10,573 nt of DNA from Porphyromonadaceae bacterium (GTDB lineage Bacteria > Bacteroidota > Bacteroidia > Bacteroidales > Tannerellaceae): NCBI GenBank assembly GCA_003517945.1, contig DOZP01000089.1, positions 7,954 to 18,526 of the forward strand, given 5' to 3'. Position numbers and translations under genes: made by a program. The notes beneath the pieces were generated by a model, which saw only the letters and a program-made list of their open reading frames with translations, was not told the DNA's origin and did not search any database. Below are positions 1 to 6,325 of the stretch, one piece after another. Positions within the stretch are counted from its first letter, which is position 1. Each line of letters opens with the position of its first letter.

Positions 1-279
1 ACGGCTTTCCAATAGCTGCAGCAACACTTCACCGGTAATACCTTTAGAACGTGACGCTTTTTCAAACATGTTTCTGAATTGTTTTTCCAATACACCATAG
101 GTATATTTTGCTTTTTGCTTTTCACGCAACTGTGTACCATATTCGGACGTTTTTCTGCGACGGTTTGCACCATGCTGTCCGGGGGGATAATTCTTCTTTG
201 ACAATACTTTATCCGCACCGTATATAGCTTCACCAAACTTACGAGCAATCTTTGTTTTTGGACCTGTATATCTTGCCAT
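1..279 (-). CDS. rpsD: 30S ribosomal protein S4 (uS4), N-terminal part, cut by window edge
   Basis: S4 is a primary 16S rRNA binder that nucleates assembly of the 30S body and helps maintain decoding accuracy. The 93 codons here begin [17 protein letters not shown] at the ATG at 277-279 and contain the conserved NYPPGQHG segment (about residues 30-37) and the [20 protein letters not shown] segment that leads into the alpha-helical domain. The rest, including the S4 RNA-binding domain, lies beyond position 1; this is a window edge, not a biological truncation. There is no cysteine in the visible part, so this is the zinc-free form that lacks the N-terminal Cys cluster. The gene follows rpsK after a 108-nt spacer, the longest in the window, which may hold a regulatory leader. 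No SD precedes the start; the upstream bases are A-rich. Identity is very secure. Confidence 0.98.
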   Translation of the reverse strand, partial: MARYTGPKTKIARKFGEAIYGADKVLSKKNYPPGQHGANRRRKTSEYGTQLREKQKAKYTYGVLEKQFRNMFEKASRSKGITGEVLLQLLESR

Positions 280-387
280 TTTGTTTGTGTTTTAAAATTT
301 ACGGATAAACCCCGAACCGTGCAGCCGCGATTGCGAGAGGACAAATGCAATCTATTTACACCTCAGGATTCACTCCATTATAATTAA
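280..387 (-). promoter_or_regulatory. structured rpsK-rpsD spacer, candidate S4 leader
   Basis: This is the longest gene-free stretch in the cluster (108 nt). In the mRNA sense it holds a perfect 6-bp stem, GATTGC/GCAATC (347-352 with 329-334), closed by a 12-nt loop. Nearer the start is a second stem, ACGG/CCGT (317-320 with 301-304), also with a 12-nt loop. An upstream GAGG (361-364) can pair with CCTC in the first loop (337-340), which would give a pseudoknot. The last 20 nt before the rpsD ATG are unstructured and A-rich. S4 is the known translational autoregulator of alpha-operon genes in E. coli and of rpsD in Bacillus, so an S4-binding leader is a reasonable inference. No TAnnTTTG promoter element is clear here. 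Confidence 0.45.
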
Positions 388-777
388 TTATACTCTTCTC
401 CTTTTAGGCGGACGACAACCATTATGCGGAAGCGGTGTTACATCAACAATCTCAGTCACCTCTATGCCTGCACTGTGAATGGTACGAATAGCAGACTCAC
501 GTCCGTTACCCGGTCCTTTTATATAAACTTTTACCTTACGAAGACCAAGGTCAAAAGCTACTTTAGCACAATCCTGAGCCGCCATCTGGGCAGCATAAGG
601 AGTATTTTTCTTTGAACTACGGAAACCCATTTTTCCTGCAGAAGACCAACTTATCACCTGTCCATCACCATTCGTGAGAGAGATTATGATATTATTAAAT
701 GACGAATGTATATGAGCTTCGCCATACGCATCTACTTTTACTTTTCTTTTTTTCGCTGCGACTGTTTTCTTTGCCAT
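388..777 (-). CDS. rpsK: 30S ribosomal protein S11 (uS11)
   Basis: S11 sits on the 30S platform and contacts 16S rRNA near the E site and the mRNA exit channel. The 129-residue product has the family length. It carries the core [19 protein letters not shown] (about residues 21-39), [12 protein letters not shown] (88-98) and the near-invariant C-terminal [13 protein letters not shown]. The Asn119-Gly120 pair matches the site known to form isoaspartate in E. coli S11; whether that happens here is unknown. The N-terminus is lysine-rich, as usual. It starts at an ATG 10 nt after the rpsM stop without an SD, which implies co-transcription and perhaps coupled translation. Identity is certain from the signature segments and the rpsM-rpsK-rpsD order. 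Confidence 0.99.
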   Translation of the reverse strand: MAKKTVAAKKRKVKVDAYGEAHIHSSFNNIIISLTNGDGQVISWSSAGKMGFRSSKKNTPYAAQMAAQDCAKVAFDLGLRKVKVYIKGPGNGRESAIRTIHSAGIEVTEIVDVTPLPHNGCRPPKRRRV

Positions 778-787
778 AACTCAATTA

Positions 788-1168
788 TTATTTAGTAGCT
801 TTTTTCTTATTTGCAACCGTCTTTTTCTTTCCACGACGTGTACGTGCGTTATTTTTCGTACTCTGCCCTCTTACGGGAAGCCCGATACGGTGACGTACAC
901 CGCGATAGCAACCGATATCCATCAGACGCTTAATATTCAACTGTATTTCCGAACGGAGATCTCCCTCCACTTTATACTCGGAACCAATCACTTCTCGAAT
1001 TTTAGCTGCCTGGTCATCTGTCCATTCCTTAACTTTGATATCCTTGTCGATACCTGCTTTCTTTAAAATTGAATTTGACGCGCTACGTCCTATACCATAA
1101 ATATAGGTCAAGGCAATTTCTCCTCTCTTATCCTGCGGCAAATCTACTCCGACTATTCTTATCGCCAT
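788..1168 (-). CDS. rpsM: 30S ribosomal protein S13 (uS13)
   Basis: S13 lies in the head of the 30S subunit, contacts the 50S subunit through intersubunit bridges, and reaches the P-site tRNA with its basic tail. The 126-residue sequence starts [11 protein letters not shown] and continues with the helix-two-turn-helix region TYIYGIGRS (21-29). The signature [18 protein letters not shown] lies at 87-104, and a strongly basic tail (ARTRRGKKK, then KKKATK) ends the protein. All are family hallmarks and the length is normal. It opens the alpha part of the cluster, 41 nt after rpmJ, with an AT-rich upstream region and no SD. In E. coli the S4 target lies just before this gene; the short spacer here shows only the small palindrome ATTTATAAAT (1189-1198), so I see no equivalent structure. 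Confidence 0.99.
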   Translation of the reverse strand: MAIRIVGVDLPQDKRGEIALTYIYGIGRSASNSILKKAGIDKDIKVKEWTDDQAAKIREVIGSEYKVEGDLRSEIQLNIKRLMDIGCYRGVRHRIGLPVRGQSTKNNARTRRGKKKTVANKKKATK

Positions 1169-1209
1169 AGTATATTTAATTGATATTATTTATAAATTCC
1201 GATAAACAC

Positions 1210-1326
1210 TTAACCCTGGCGTTCCTTGAACTTCGGGTTTTTCTTATTAATCACGTATAAACGTCCTTTTCTTCTGACGATTTTACAATCAGGAGTACGT
1301 CTCTTCAAAGATGCTCTTACTTTCAT
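1210..1326 (-). CDS. rpmJ: 50S ribosomal protein L36 (bL36), zinc-free form
   Basis: L36 is the smallest 50S protein and binds 23S rRNA in the large subunit. The 38-codon reading frame runs from the ATG at 1324-1326 to TAA at 1210-1212; it begins [15 protein letters not shown] and ends NPKFKERQG. Length and both ends match the family. Compared with the E. coli zinc-binding form, Cys11 is Thr, Cys14 is kept, Cys27 is Asn and His33 is Phe, so the zinc ribbon cannot form. This is the C-minus type, with a single leftover cysteine. It lies between infA (60-nt spacer) and rpsM (41-nt spacer), its usual place in Bacteroidota. No SD precedes the start. Confidence 0.97.
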   Translation of the reverse strand: MKVRASLKRRTPDCKIVRRKGRLYVINKKNPKFKERQG

Positions 1327-1363
1327 TTGTATATTCTGTTTTTATTAATTAACGTTATTAAAT

Positions 1364-1376
1364 TGTGTATTACACA
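1364..1376. repeat. perfect inverted repeat in infA-rpmJ spacer
   Basis: TGTGTA-T-TACACA is a perfect 13-nt palindrome with 6-nt arms and a single central base, in the 60-nt spacer between infA and rpmJ. As RNA it could form at most a 5-bp stem with a 3-nt loop. No T-tract follows it in the direction of transcription, so it is not a Rho-independent terminator. A weak RNA structure, a protein-binding palindrome or chance are all possible. Confidence 0.4.
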
Positions 1377-1386
1377 CGGTCAATTG

Positions 1387-1605
1387 TTATTTATACCTGA
1401 ACGCAATACGACCCTTCGTCAGATCATAAGGAGACATTTCAACGCGTACCTTATCACCGGGCAGAATCTTGATATAATGCATCCTCATCTTGCCGGAAAT
1501 ATGAGCTGTTATCTCATGTCCGTTTTCCAACTCAACGCGAAACATTGCATTCGACAATGCTTCAACAATTAATCCGTCTTGTTCTATTGCAGCCTGTTTA
1601 GCCAT
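1387..1605 (-). CDS. infA: translation initiation factor IF-1
   Basis: IF-1 binds the 30S A site during initiation, blocks tRNA there and helps IF-2 and IF-3 select the start codon. The 72-residue product is one S1-like OB fold, with the conserved run [20 protein letters not shown] (21-40), the LPGDKVRVE strand (48-56) and the end [15 protein letters not shown]. Length and sequence are canonical. The ATG lies 4 nt after the map stop. It is preceded by AAAGGAG (1616-1622), which overlaps the last codons of map, at a 10-nt spacing. This is one of only four clear SD sequences in the cluster. Together with the tight junction it suggests that IF-1 synthesis is either coupled to map or driven by its own SD. 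Confidence 0.99.
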   Translation of the reverse strand: MAKQAAIEQDGLIVEALSNAMFRVELENGHEITAHISGKMRMHYIKILPGDKVRVEMSPYDLTKGRIAFRYK

Positions 1606-1609
1606 ATAA

Positions 1610-2392
1610 TTAAAACTCCTTTCCTACAATTTCCTCTAAATAATCAAACGATGATAATATCTGTGGACCACCGGGTCTTACCGCAACACAATGTTCAAAA
1701 TGGGCGGAACATTTACGATCTTTTGTCCGTACGGTCCAGCCATCCGGTTCAAAAACCACATTCCTGCTACCCTGGTTAATCATCGGCTCTATACAGATAC
1801 ACATTCCGCTTCCTAACAACGGTCCGTATCCCCGTTTGCCGTAATTCGGCACTTCCGGTTCTTCATGCATCTTACGCCCGCAACCATGTCCTACAAGCTC
1901 TCTGACTACAGAATAGTTTCTCGCTTCACAATAGGACTGCACGGCATTACCGATATCTCCGACGCGGTTTCCAACAATAGCCTGTTCTATTCCTTTATAA
2001 AGTGACTCTTTTGTCGTACGTAACAACATTTTAATTTCCTCCGAAACATCTCCTACACAAAATGTATAGGCCGAATCACCCACAAAACCATTCAGGATGG
2101 TTCCACAATCGACCGAAATAATATCTCCATCTTTCAGTATTACCTTATCAGACGGTATGCCATGAACTACATTTTCATTAACCGATGCACAGATTGAACC
2201 GGGAAAACCCCCATATCCAAGAAATGCCGGTAGCGCTCCATGATCACGTATAAACGTTTCGGCGATCGTATTCAGTTGAAGAGTGGAAATACCCGGTTTT
2301 ATATGTTTTGCCAATTCACCAAGTGTTTTTCCCACCAGTTGATTTGCTTCACGCATCAACTCTATTTCTTCATCTGTTTTCAGATATATCAT
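1610..2392 (-). CDS. map: methionine aminopeptidase, type I
   Basis: This enzyme removes the initiator methionine from nascent proteins when the second residue is small. The 260-residue sequence has the pita-bread fold of the type Ia class, with no N-terminal extension. All five metal ligands can be placed: Asp95 (SVDCG), Asp106 (VGDSAYT), His169 (GHGCGR), Glu202 (CIEPM) and Glu233 (AHFEH). The substrate-contact histidines are His77 (VVHGIP) and His176 ([11 protein letters not shown]). Other anchors are [20 protein letters not shown] (59-78) and the TVRTKDRK region. One small oddity is Cys171 in GHGCG, where Ile or Val is more usual. It starts 8 nt after secY and ends 4 nt before infA, so it is part of the same transcript. 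Catalytic competence is inferred from the complete active site. Confidence 0.98.
   Translation of the reverse strand: MIYLKTDEEIELMREANQLVGKTLGELAKHIKPGISTLQLNTIAETFIRDHGALPAFLGYGGFPGSICASVNENVVHGIPSDKVILKDGDIISVDCGTILNGFVGDSAYTFCVGDVSEEIKMLLRTTKESLYKGIEQAIVGNRVGDIGNAVQSYCEARNYSVVRELVGHGCGRKMHEEPEVPNYGKRGYGPLLGSGMCICIEPMINQGSRNVVFEPDGWTVRTKDRKCSAHFEHCVAVRPGGPQILSSFDYLEEIVGKEF
1616..1622 (-). promoter_or_regulatory. Shine-Dalgarno of infA
   Basis: In mRNA sense AAAGGAG, 10 nt before the infA ATG, embedded in the final Lys-Glu codons of map. It is notable because most genes in this cluster lack an SD. Confidence 0.7.
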
Positions 2393-2400
2393 ATATTTTA

Positions 2401-3741
2401 TTAATATGCGGCAACTGCACCGGAACGTCCCTTTATTCTTCCGGATTTCAGCAATCCATCATAATGGCGCATCAACAAATGGCTCTCCACTTGCTGCAGT
2501 GTATCCAAAATCACACCAACCATAATCAACAACGATGTCCCGCCAAAAAATTGAGCAAAGCCCATACTGACTCCAGCCAATTGAGCAAATGCAGGCATGA
2601 TTGCTACAATAGCAAGAAAAAATGCCCCGGGCAATGTAATCCGATCCATAATAGCATCCAGGTAATCTTTTGTCGCCTTACCCGGTTTAACACCCGGTAT
2701 AAATCCATTATTTCTCTTCAGGTCATCGGCCATCTGAGTCGGATTAATAGTAATTGCCGTATAGAAATAAGTGAATGCTATAATCAGAAGAGCAAATACA
2801 GAATTATACCAAAAACCGGTATTATTCATAAACGCCTGCCAGAATGATCCTACTTCGCCCCCCTTAAACATACCTACAACCGTAACCGGTATAAACATGA
2901 TAGCCTGTGCAAAGATAATAGGCATTACGTTCGCCGCATTCACTTTCAACGGTATATACTGGCGCGCACCGCCATATTGTTTGTTACCGACAATACGTTT
3001 TGCATATTGCACAGGAACTTTACGTGTACCTTGCACCAACAAGATAGCACCTGCAATAACCAATAGAAGGAATAACATTTCAAGAAGGAACATAACCAAA
3101 CCACCAGCCTGCTCATTCATACGTGAAGAAAATTCTTCGACAATCGAACGGGGTAAACGGTTAATAATACCAATCATAATAATAAATGAAATCCCGTTTC
3201 CTATACCTTTATCCGTAATACGCTCTCCTAACCAAAGTACAAACATACTACCGGCCGCCATGATAATAATGGATGAAATCCTGAACCATAATCCGGAAGG
3301 AAGAGAAGCACCGATCTGCATCATTTGCATTTCAAGGTTTGTCAGATAAGCAAAACCCTGTACAACCAAAATAATAACAGTCAGATAACGCGTCATCTGA
3401 TTAATCTTTCTACGCCCGCTTTCTCCTTCGCGCTGCATCTTCTGGAAAGAAGGTATCACAATTGCCACCAACTGCATCACAATAGACGCAGAAATATACG
3501 GCATGATTCCCAATGCAAATATGGAAGCATTGGAAAAGGCTCCCCCTGAAAACATATCCAGCAATGCCATCAGACCACCGCGGGTCTGGTCGGCCAGTGC
3601 CGTCAGATCTTTCGGATCTACACCCGGAATAACCACGTATGTTCCAAACAGATAAATAGTCACATACAGCAATGTAACAAGGATACGTTTTTTGAGATCC
3701 TCAATCTTCCATATATTTTTTATTGTATTAACTACCCTCAT
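2401..3741 (-). CDS. secY: preprotein translocase subunit SecY
   Basis: SecY forms the protein-conducting channel of the inner membrane and works with SecE, SecG and SecA. From the ATG at 3739-3741 the product has 446 residues with about ten membrane segments, roughly at 19-38, 72-92, 117-134, 152-170, 183-195, 214-236, 270-292, 312-331, 371-388 and 398-414. The two family signatures are visible: GIMPYISASIVMQL (78-91) and WLGERITDKGIGNGIS (170-185). So are the cytoplasmic loops used by SecA and the ribosome, RKVPVQYAKR (240-249) and NGFIPGVKPGKATKDYL (345-361). I prefer this start to the in-frame GTG at 3766-3768. It begins MRVVNTIKNIWKIEDL, as expected for Bacteroidota, and leaves a 4-nt gap after rplO instead of a 23-nt overlap. 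It is the usual last gene of the spc part, supplying the export channel alongside ribosome production. Confidence 0.98.
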   Translation of the reverse strand: MRVVNTIKNIWKIEDLKKRILVTLLYVTIYLFGTYVVIPGVDPKDLTALADQTRGGLMALLDMFSGGAFSNASIFALGIMPYISASIVMQLVAIVIPSFQKMQREGESGRRKINQMTRYLTVIILVVQGFAYLTNLEMQMMQIGASLPSGLWFRISSIIIMAAGSMFVLWLGERITDKGIGNGISFIIMIGIINRLPRSIVEEFSSRMNEQAGGLVMFLLEMLFLLLVIAGAILLVQGTRKVPVQYAKRIVGNKQYGGARQYIPLKVNAANVMPIIFAQAIMFIPVTVVGMFKGGEVGSFWQAFMNNTGFWYNSVFALLIIAFTYFYTAITINPTQMADDLKRNNGFIPGVKPGKATKDYLDAIMDRITLPGAFFLAIVAIMPAFAQLAGVSMGFAQFFGGTSLLIMVGVILDTLQQVESHLLMRHYDGLLKSGRIKGRSGAVAAY

Positions 3742-3745
3742 ATGT

Positions 3746-4192
3746 TCAGAGCTTTTTTGCTGTTCCACCTACTGCTGTGATAGCAGCTTCCGCTGACTTT
3801 GAAAATGCATGCGCCTCCACATCAACTTTCGCATTCAATTCTCCTTTTGCCAGAATCTTAACTAACTGGGAAGAAGAAATAAACCCTGCTTTTATTAATT
3901 CCTCTACACCAATCTTCGATAGATTTTTATCTTCGGCCATTTTCTGTAATGTAGAAAGATTAATGGCTTTATATTCAACTCGGTTGATATTTTTGAAGCC
4001 AAATTTCGGCAAACGACGTTGTAAAGGCATCTGACCTCCTTCAAAACCAATCTTGTTTTTGTAGCCGGAACGCGCTTTCGCACCTTTATGACCTCTTGTT
4101 GAAGTGCCCCCTAATCCGGAACCCGGTCCGCGACCGATTCTTTTACGGGTTTTGGTTGCACCTGCTGCGGGTTTTAAATTTGATAAATTCAT
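3746..4192 (-). CDS. rplO: 50S ribosomal protein L15 (uL15)
   Basis: L15 is a late-assembling 50S protein whose extended N-terminal arm threads through 23S rRNA. The 148-residue sequence begins MNLSNLKPAAGATKTRKRIG. It then has the glycine- and basic-rich arm GRGPGSGLGGTSTRGHKGAK (20-39), the FEGGQMPLQRRLPKFGF segment (50-66) and a globular C-terminal half ending VGGTAKKL. It stops with TGA, unlike the TAA used by most neighbours, just 4 nt before secY. The 28-nt spacer after rpmD contains a run of nine A in the mRNA (4201-4209) and no SD. The rpmD-rplO-secY order is the canonical spc arrangement. Identity is certain. Confidence 0.99.
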   Translation of the reverse strand: MNLSNLKPAAGATKTRKRIGRGPGSGLGGTSTRGHKGAKARSGYKNKIGFEGGQMPLQRRLPKFGFKNINRVEYKAINLSTLQKMAEDKNLSKIGVEELIKAGFISSSQLVKILAKGELNAKVDVEAHAFSKSAEAAITAVGGTAKKL

Positions 4193-4220
4193 ATCTTTTA
4201 TTTTTTTTTACTCTTAACTA

Positions 4221-4397
4221 TTATTTTTCAACGGAAACCAAATGTCTCACTTTCCTCACCATGCCTTCAATTGACGGAGTACATTCATGCTCAACCGTCT
4301 TATGCATCTTAGTTAGTCCCAGTGCATCCAACGTTCTTTTCTGGTCTTTCGGGCTGCCGATACGGCTCTTGATCTGTGTAATTTTTATTTTTGCCAT
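4221..4397 (-). CDS. rpmD: 50S ribosomal protein L30 (uL30)
   Basis: L30 is a small 50S protein bound to 23S rRNA and is absent from some bacteria. The frame runs from the ATG at 4395-4397 to TAA at 4221-4223 and encodes 58 residues starting MAKIKITQIKSRIG. The typical SPKDQKRTLDALGLTKMHKT helix region occupies about 15-34, and the product ends GMVRKVRHLVSVEK. Length and pattern (I-x-Q-x-K-S-x-I-G, then LGL-x-K) fit the family. It lies between rpsE and rplO as expected. The start is preceded by AAGGAGG at a 9-nt spacing, overlapping the rpsE stop codon, the strongest SD in the window. That may guarantee reinitiation after rpsE. Confidence 0.98.
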   Translation of the reverse strand: MAKIKITQIKSRIGSPKDQKRTLDALGLTKMHKTVEHECTPSIEGMVRKVRHLVSVEK

Positions 4398-4406
4398 AAC
4401 TCGTTT

Positions 4407-4413
4407 CCTCCTT
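4407..4413 (-). promoter_or_regulatory. Shine-Dalgarno of rpmD
   Basis: In mRNA sense AAGGAGG, 9 nt before the rpmD ATG and immediately overlapping the TAA of rpsE. It is a full 7-base match to the expected complement of the 16S 3' end. Confidence 0.8.
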
Positions 4414-4927
4414 AACCTTTAAATACTTTTTCCAATGACACGCCTCTGTTCTGAGCAACCATATAGGGGCTTCTCATTTCATTCAATGCTGCAATAGTCG
4501 CCTTTACAAGATTATGAGGGTTAGACGAACCTTTAGACTTTGCCAATACGTCTTTAACACCAACACTTTCAAGAACTGCACGCATAGCACCCCCCGCTTT
4601 CACTCCCGTACCCGGTGTTGCCGGACGGAGCAAAACTTCAGCTCCACCGAACTTCGCGATCTGTTCATGAGGAATCGTTCCTTTATGAATAGGAATTTTT
4701 ACTAAATTTTTCTTAGCGGCTTCTACGCCTTTTTCAATGGCAGTAGTTACTTCGCCTGCTTTCCCCAAGCCCCAGCCTATCACTCCGTCTTCATTGCCGA
4801 CTACAACGATTGCTGCGAACGTAAAAGTACGTCCTCCCTTCGTTACTTTGGTAACACGGTTGATTGCTACTAATCTATCTTTTAATTCTAAATCGTTTGT
4901 TGATTTAACTCTGTTATTTATTGCCAT
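4412..4927 (-). CDS. rpsE: 30S ribosomal protein S5 (uS5)
   Basis: S5 helps maintain translational accuracy and lines the mRNA entry path of the 30S subunit. From the ATG at 4925-4927 the product has 171 residues. The N-terminal double-stranded-RNA-binding-like domain carries [13 protein letters not shown] (25-37) and [17 protein letters not shown] (44-60). The C-terminal domain has [20 protein letters not shown] (101-120) and [10 protein letters not shown] (135-144). The loop around residues 23-32, where spectinomycin-resistance changes arise in E. coli, looks unaltered. The frame stays open upstream to an ATG-like position inside rplR, but translation from there would add 42 unrelated residues. 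The chosen start begins [20 protein letters not shown], as family alignments require, and sits 4 nt after rplR. Confidence 0.98.
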   Translation of the reverse strand: MAINNRVKSTNDLELKDRLVAINRVTKVTKGGRTFTFAAIVVVGNEDGVIGWGLGKAGEVTTAIEKGVEAAKKNLVKIPIHKGTIPHEQIAKFGGAEVLLRPATPGTGVKAGGAMRAVLESVGVKDVLAKSKGSSNPHNLVKATIAALNEMRSPYMVAQNRGVSLEKVFKG

Positions 4928-4931
4928 TGTA

Positions 4932-5276
4932 TTAAAATTTAAGTCCACCGTTACGTGCGGCATCAGCCAGTTCTTTAATTCTCCCATGATATAAATACCC
5001 GTTACGATCGAACACAACCGCCTGTATACCTGCCTCCTGTGCATTTTTCGCAATCATTTCCCCAACTTTTGCAGCAAGTTCCTTCTTGGATGTTTTTTCT
5101 CCCACCTTCAACGATGAAGCGGCAGCGATCGTCTTACCTTCCGCATCATTGATCACTTGTGCATAAATCTGCTTGTTGCTTCTGAAAACAGTCAGACGCG
5201 GACGTTCGGCCGTTCCGGAAACTTTTCCCCGAATACTTTTCTTTATCTTTAATCTTCTCAAATCTTTCGTTACCAT
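4932..5276 (-). CDS. rplR: 50S ribosomal protein L18 (uL18)
   Basis: L18 binds 5S rRNA with L5 and helps place the 5S particle in the central protuberance of the 50S subunit. The 114-residue protein has a basic N-terminus ([17 protein letters not shown]), then [20 protein letters not shown] (24-43) and the [20 protein letters not shown] region (90-109), ending GGLKF. The tripartite pattern and length are canonical. It starts at ATG 5274-5276, 21 nt after rplF without an SD, and is followed 4 nt later by rpsE. No unusual residues were noticed. Confidence 0.99.
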   Translation of the reverse strand: MVTKDLRRLKIKKSIRGKVSGTAERPRLTVFRSNKQIYAQVINDAEGKTIAAASSLKVGEKTSKKELAAKVGEMIAKNAQEAGIQAVVFDRNGYLYHGRIKELADAARNGGLKF

Positions 5277-5297
5277 AATTTCATCTATTTACGGGCC

Positions 5298-5849
5298 TTA
5301 TTTAGCCGCAGATTTACCTGATTTTCTTCTGATCACCTCACCCACAAACTTGATACCTTTACCTTTATACGGTTCAGGTTTCCGGAATGAGCGAATTTTA
5401 GCACAAACCTGACCAAGCAATTGTTTGTCTGCCGATTCCAATATAATAAGCGGGCTCTTGTTACGTTCCGACTTTGTTTCAATATTGATTTCTTTCGGTA
5501 ATTCCAAATATATATTATGGGTATACCCAAGCGAAAGTTCCAATAGCTGACCCGTATTGGATGCACGATAACCAACCCCTACCAGCTCAAGCTCTTTTTT
5601 ATAACCGTCGGATACTCCGACCACCATATTATTTATCAACGAACGATAAAGACCGTGGAGCGCACGATGAGTTCTTTCATTCGTAGGCCTCTCTACTGTC
5701 AATGTGCCGTCATTTACATTCACTTTTATATCCGGATTTACAGCTTGTGAAAGCTCGCCTTTCGGCCCTTTCACTGTAACAATTCCATCCTTTTGAGTAA
5801 TAGTCACTCCCGACGGAATCTGTATTGGTAATTTTCCTATTCTTGACAT
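5298..5849 (-). CDS. rplF: 50S ribosomal protein L6 (uL6)
   Basis: L6 lies near the factor-binding site of the 50S subunit by the sarcin-ricin loop. The 183-residue product contains two similar domains. The first begins MSRIGKLPIQIPSGV and includes VTVKGPKGELS (24-34). The second carries the C-terminal signature PEPYKGKGIKFVGEVIRRKSGK (158-179, quoted only in part as PEPYKGKGI). The frame extends 14 codons upstream into rpsH, but the ATG at 5847-5849 is clearly the start. It gives the universal MSRIGK N-terminus and lies 8 nt after AGGAGG. The gene follows rpsH by 16 nt and precedes rplR by 21 nt. Confidence 0.98.
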   Translation of the reverse strand: MSRIGKLPIQIPSGVTITQKDGIVTVKGPKGELSQAVNPDIKVNVNDGTLTVERPTNERTHRALHGLYRSLINNMVVGVSDGYKKELELVGVGYRASNTGQLLELSLGYTHNIYLELPKEINIETKSERNKSPLIILESADKQLLGQVCAKIRSFRKPEPYKGKGIKFVGEVIRRKSGKSAAK

Positions 5850-5857
5850 TCTTCTTT

Positions 5858-5863
5858 CCTCCT
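5858..5863 (-). promoter_or_regulatory. Shine-Dalgarno of rplF
   Basis: In mRNA sense AGGAGG, 8 nt before the rplF ATG. It overlaps a second in-frame stop of rpsH (TAA directly followed by TGA). It settles the start choice for rplF over the upstream in-frame codons. Confidence 0.8.
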
Positions 5864-5865
5864 CA

Positions 5866-6261
5866 TTAATAGACAAAACATAAAACTTCACCGCCTATCT
5901 TCAAATCGCGCGCTTCCTTATCAGTCATCACACCTTTTGAAGTAGAAAGAATAGCAATACCCAATCCGTTCAATACACGGGGAACATCTTTATATCCCGT
6001 ATATTTTCGCAACCCCGGAGAAGAAACCCGTTGAAGTTTCTTGATCGCATTCACTTTGTTTACCGGATCATACTTCAGGGCTACCTTGATCGTACCCTGA
6101 GGACCCTCTTCTACAAACTTAAAATTAAGGATGTAGCCTTTGTCAAAAAGGATCTTAGTGATCTCTTTTTTCAAATTAGACGCCGGCACTTCTACTACTC
6201 TGTGCTGCGCCTTGATCGCATTCCGCAATCTCGTTAAATAATCTGCAATAGGATCTGTCAT
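5866..6261 (-). CDS. rpsH: 30S ribosomal protein S8 (uS8)
   Basis: S8 is a primary 16S rRNA binder at helix 21 and, in E. coli, the translational repressor of the spc operon. The 131-residue sequence starts MTDPIADYLTRLRNA and has the N-terminal domain with VPASNLKKEI (25-34). The C-terminal domain carries the S8 signature STSKGVMTDKEAR (106-118) and ends GGEVLCFVY. Length and motifs are normal. The gene ends with tandem stops TAA TGA. It follows rpsN after a 64-nt spacer that can fold into a long bulged hairpin running up to the start codon; since S8 is a regulator in E. coli, this placement is suggestive. No SD precedes the ATG. Confidence 0.99.
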   Translation of the reverse strand: MTDPIADYLTRLRNAIKAQHRVVEVPASNLKKEITKILFDKGYILNFKFVEEGPQGTIKVALKYDPVNKVNAIKKLQRVSSPGLRKYTGYKDVPRVLNGLGIAILSTSKGVMTDKEARDLKIGGEVLCFVY

Positions 6262-6262
6262 A

Positions 6263-6310
6263 TTTTTACAATTAAATTGATCCCGCCTATCGGGACAATA
6301 TTTAATAAAA
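6263..6310 (-). promoter_or_regulatory. bulged hairpin before rpsH, candidate S8 control site
   Basis: In mRNA sense three stacked helices can form. TCCCG/CGGGA (6291-6295 with 6281-6285) closes a 5-nt loop ATAGG. ATTG/CAAT (6296-6299 with 6276-6279) follows, with one bulged nucleotide at 6280. ATTAA/TTAAT (6302-6306 with 6271-6275) completes it, with a 2-nt bulge at 6300-6301. That makes 14 base pairs. A further TTTT/AAAA pairing could bring the fold to within 1 to 4 nt of the rpsH ATG. The spacer is unusually long for this cluster. No T-tract follows, so it is not a terminator. A role in S8 autoregulation is inference. Confidence 0.5.
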
Positions 6311-6325
6311 CACTATAATACTCTC

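Noticed and set aside
341..352. A TGCATTTG stretch before rpsD resembling the Bacteroides -7 element TAnnTTTG.
   Set aside because: It has one mismatch in the key TA, and no TTG lies at the right distance upstream. The sequence is better explained by the hairpin.
1353..1386. A sigma70-like pair in the infA-rpmJ spacer: TTGACC, then TAATAA 17 nt later in mRNA sense.
   Set aside because: The -10 match is poor, and Bacteroidota promoters normally use TTTG at -33 with TAnnTTTG at -7, which is not present. The position within a co-directional cluster gives no further support.
2308..3349. Long open frames on the plus strand opposite map and secY (up to 192 codons).
   Set aside because: They lie opposite strongly conserved genes, have no recognisable domains, and their composition follows from the reverse complement of membrane-protein codons. 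They are shadow frames.
5333..5575. An 80-codon frame inside rplF in another reading frame.
   Set aside because: It is fully contained in a clear L6 gene, has no family resemblance and no SD.
6281..6295. The TCCCG/CGGGA stem as a Rho-independent terminator.
   Set aside because: No U-tract follows it in the direction of transcription. It lies between two genes of the same operon, with the rpsH start right after it.
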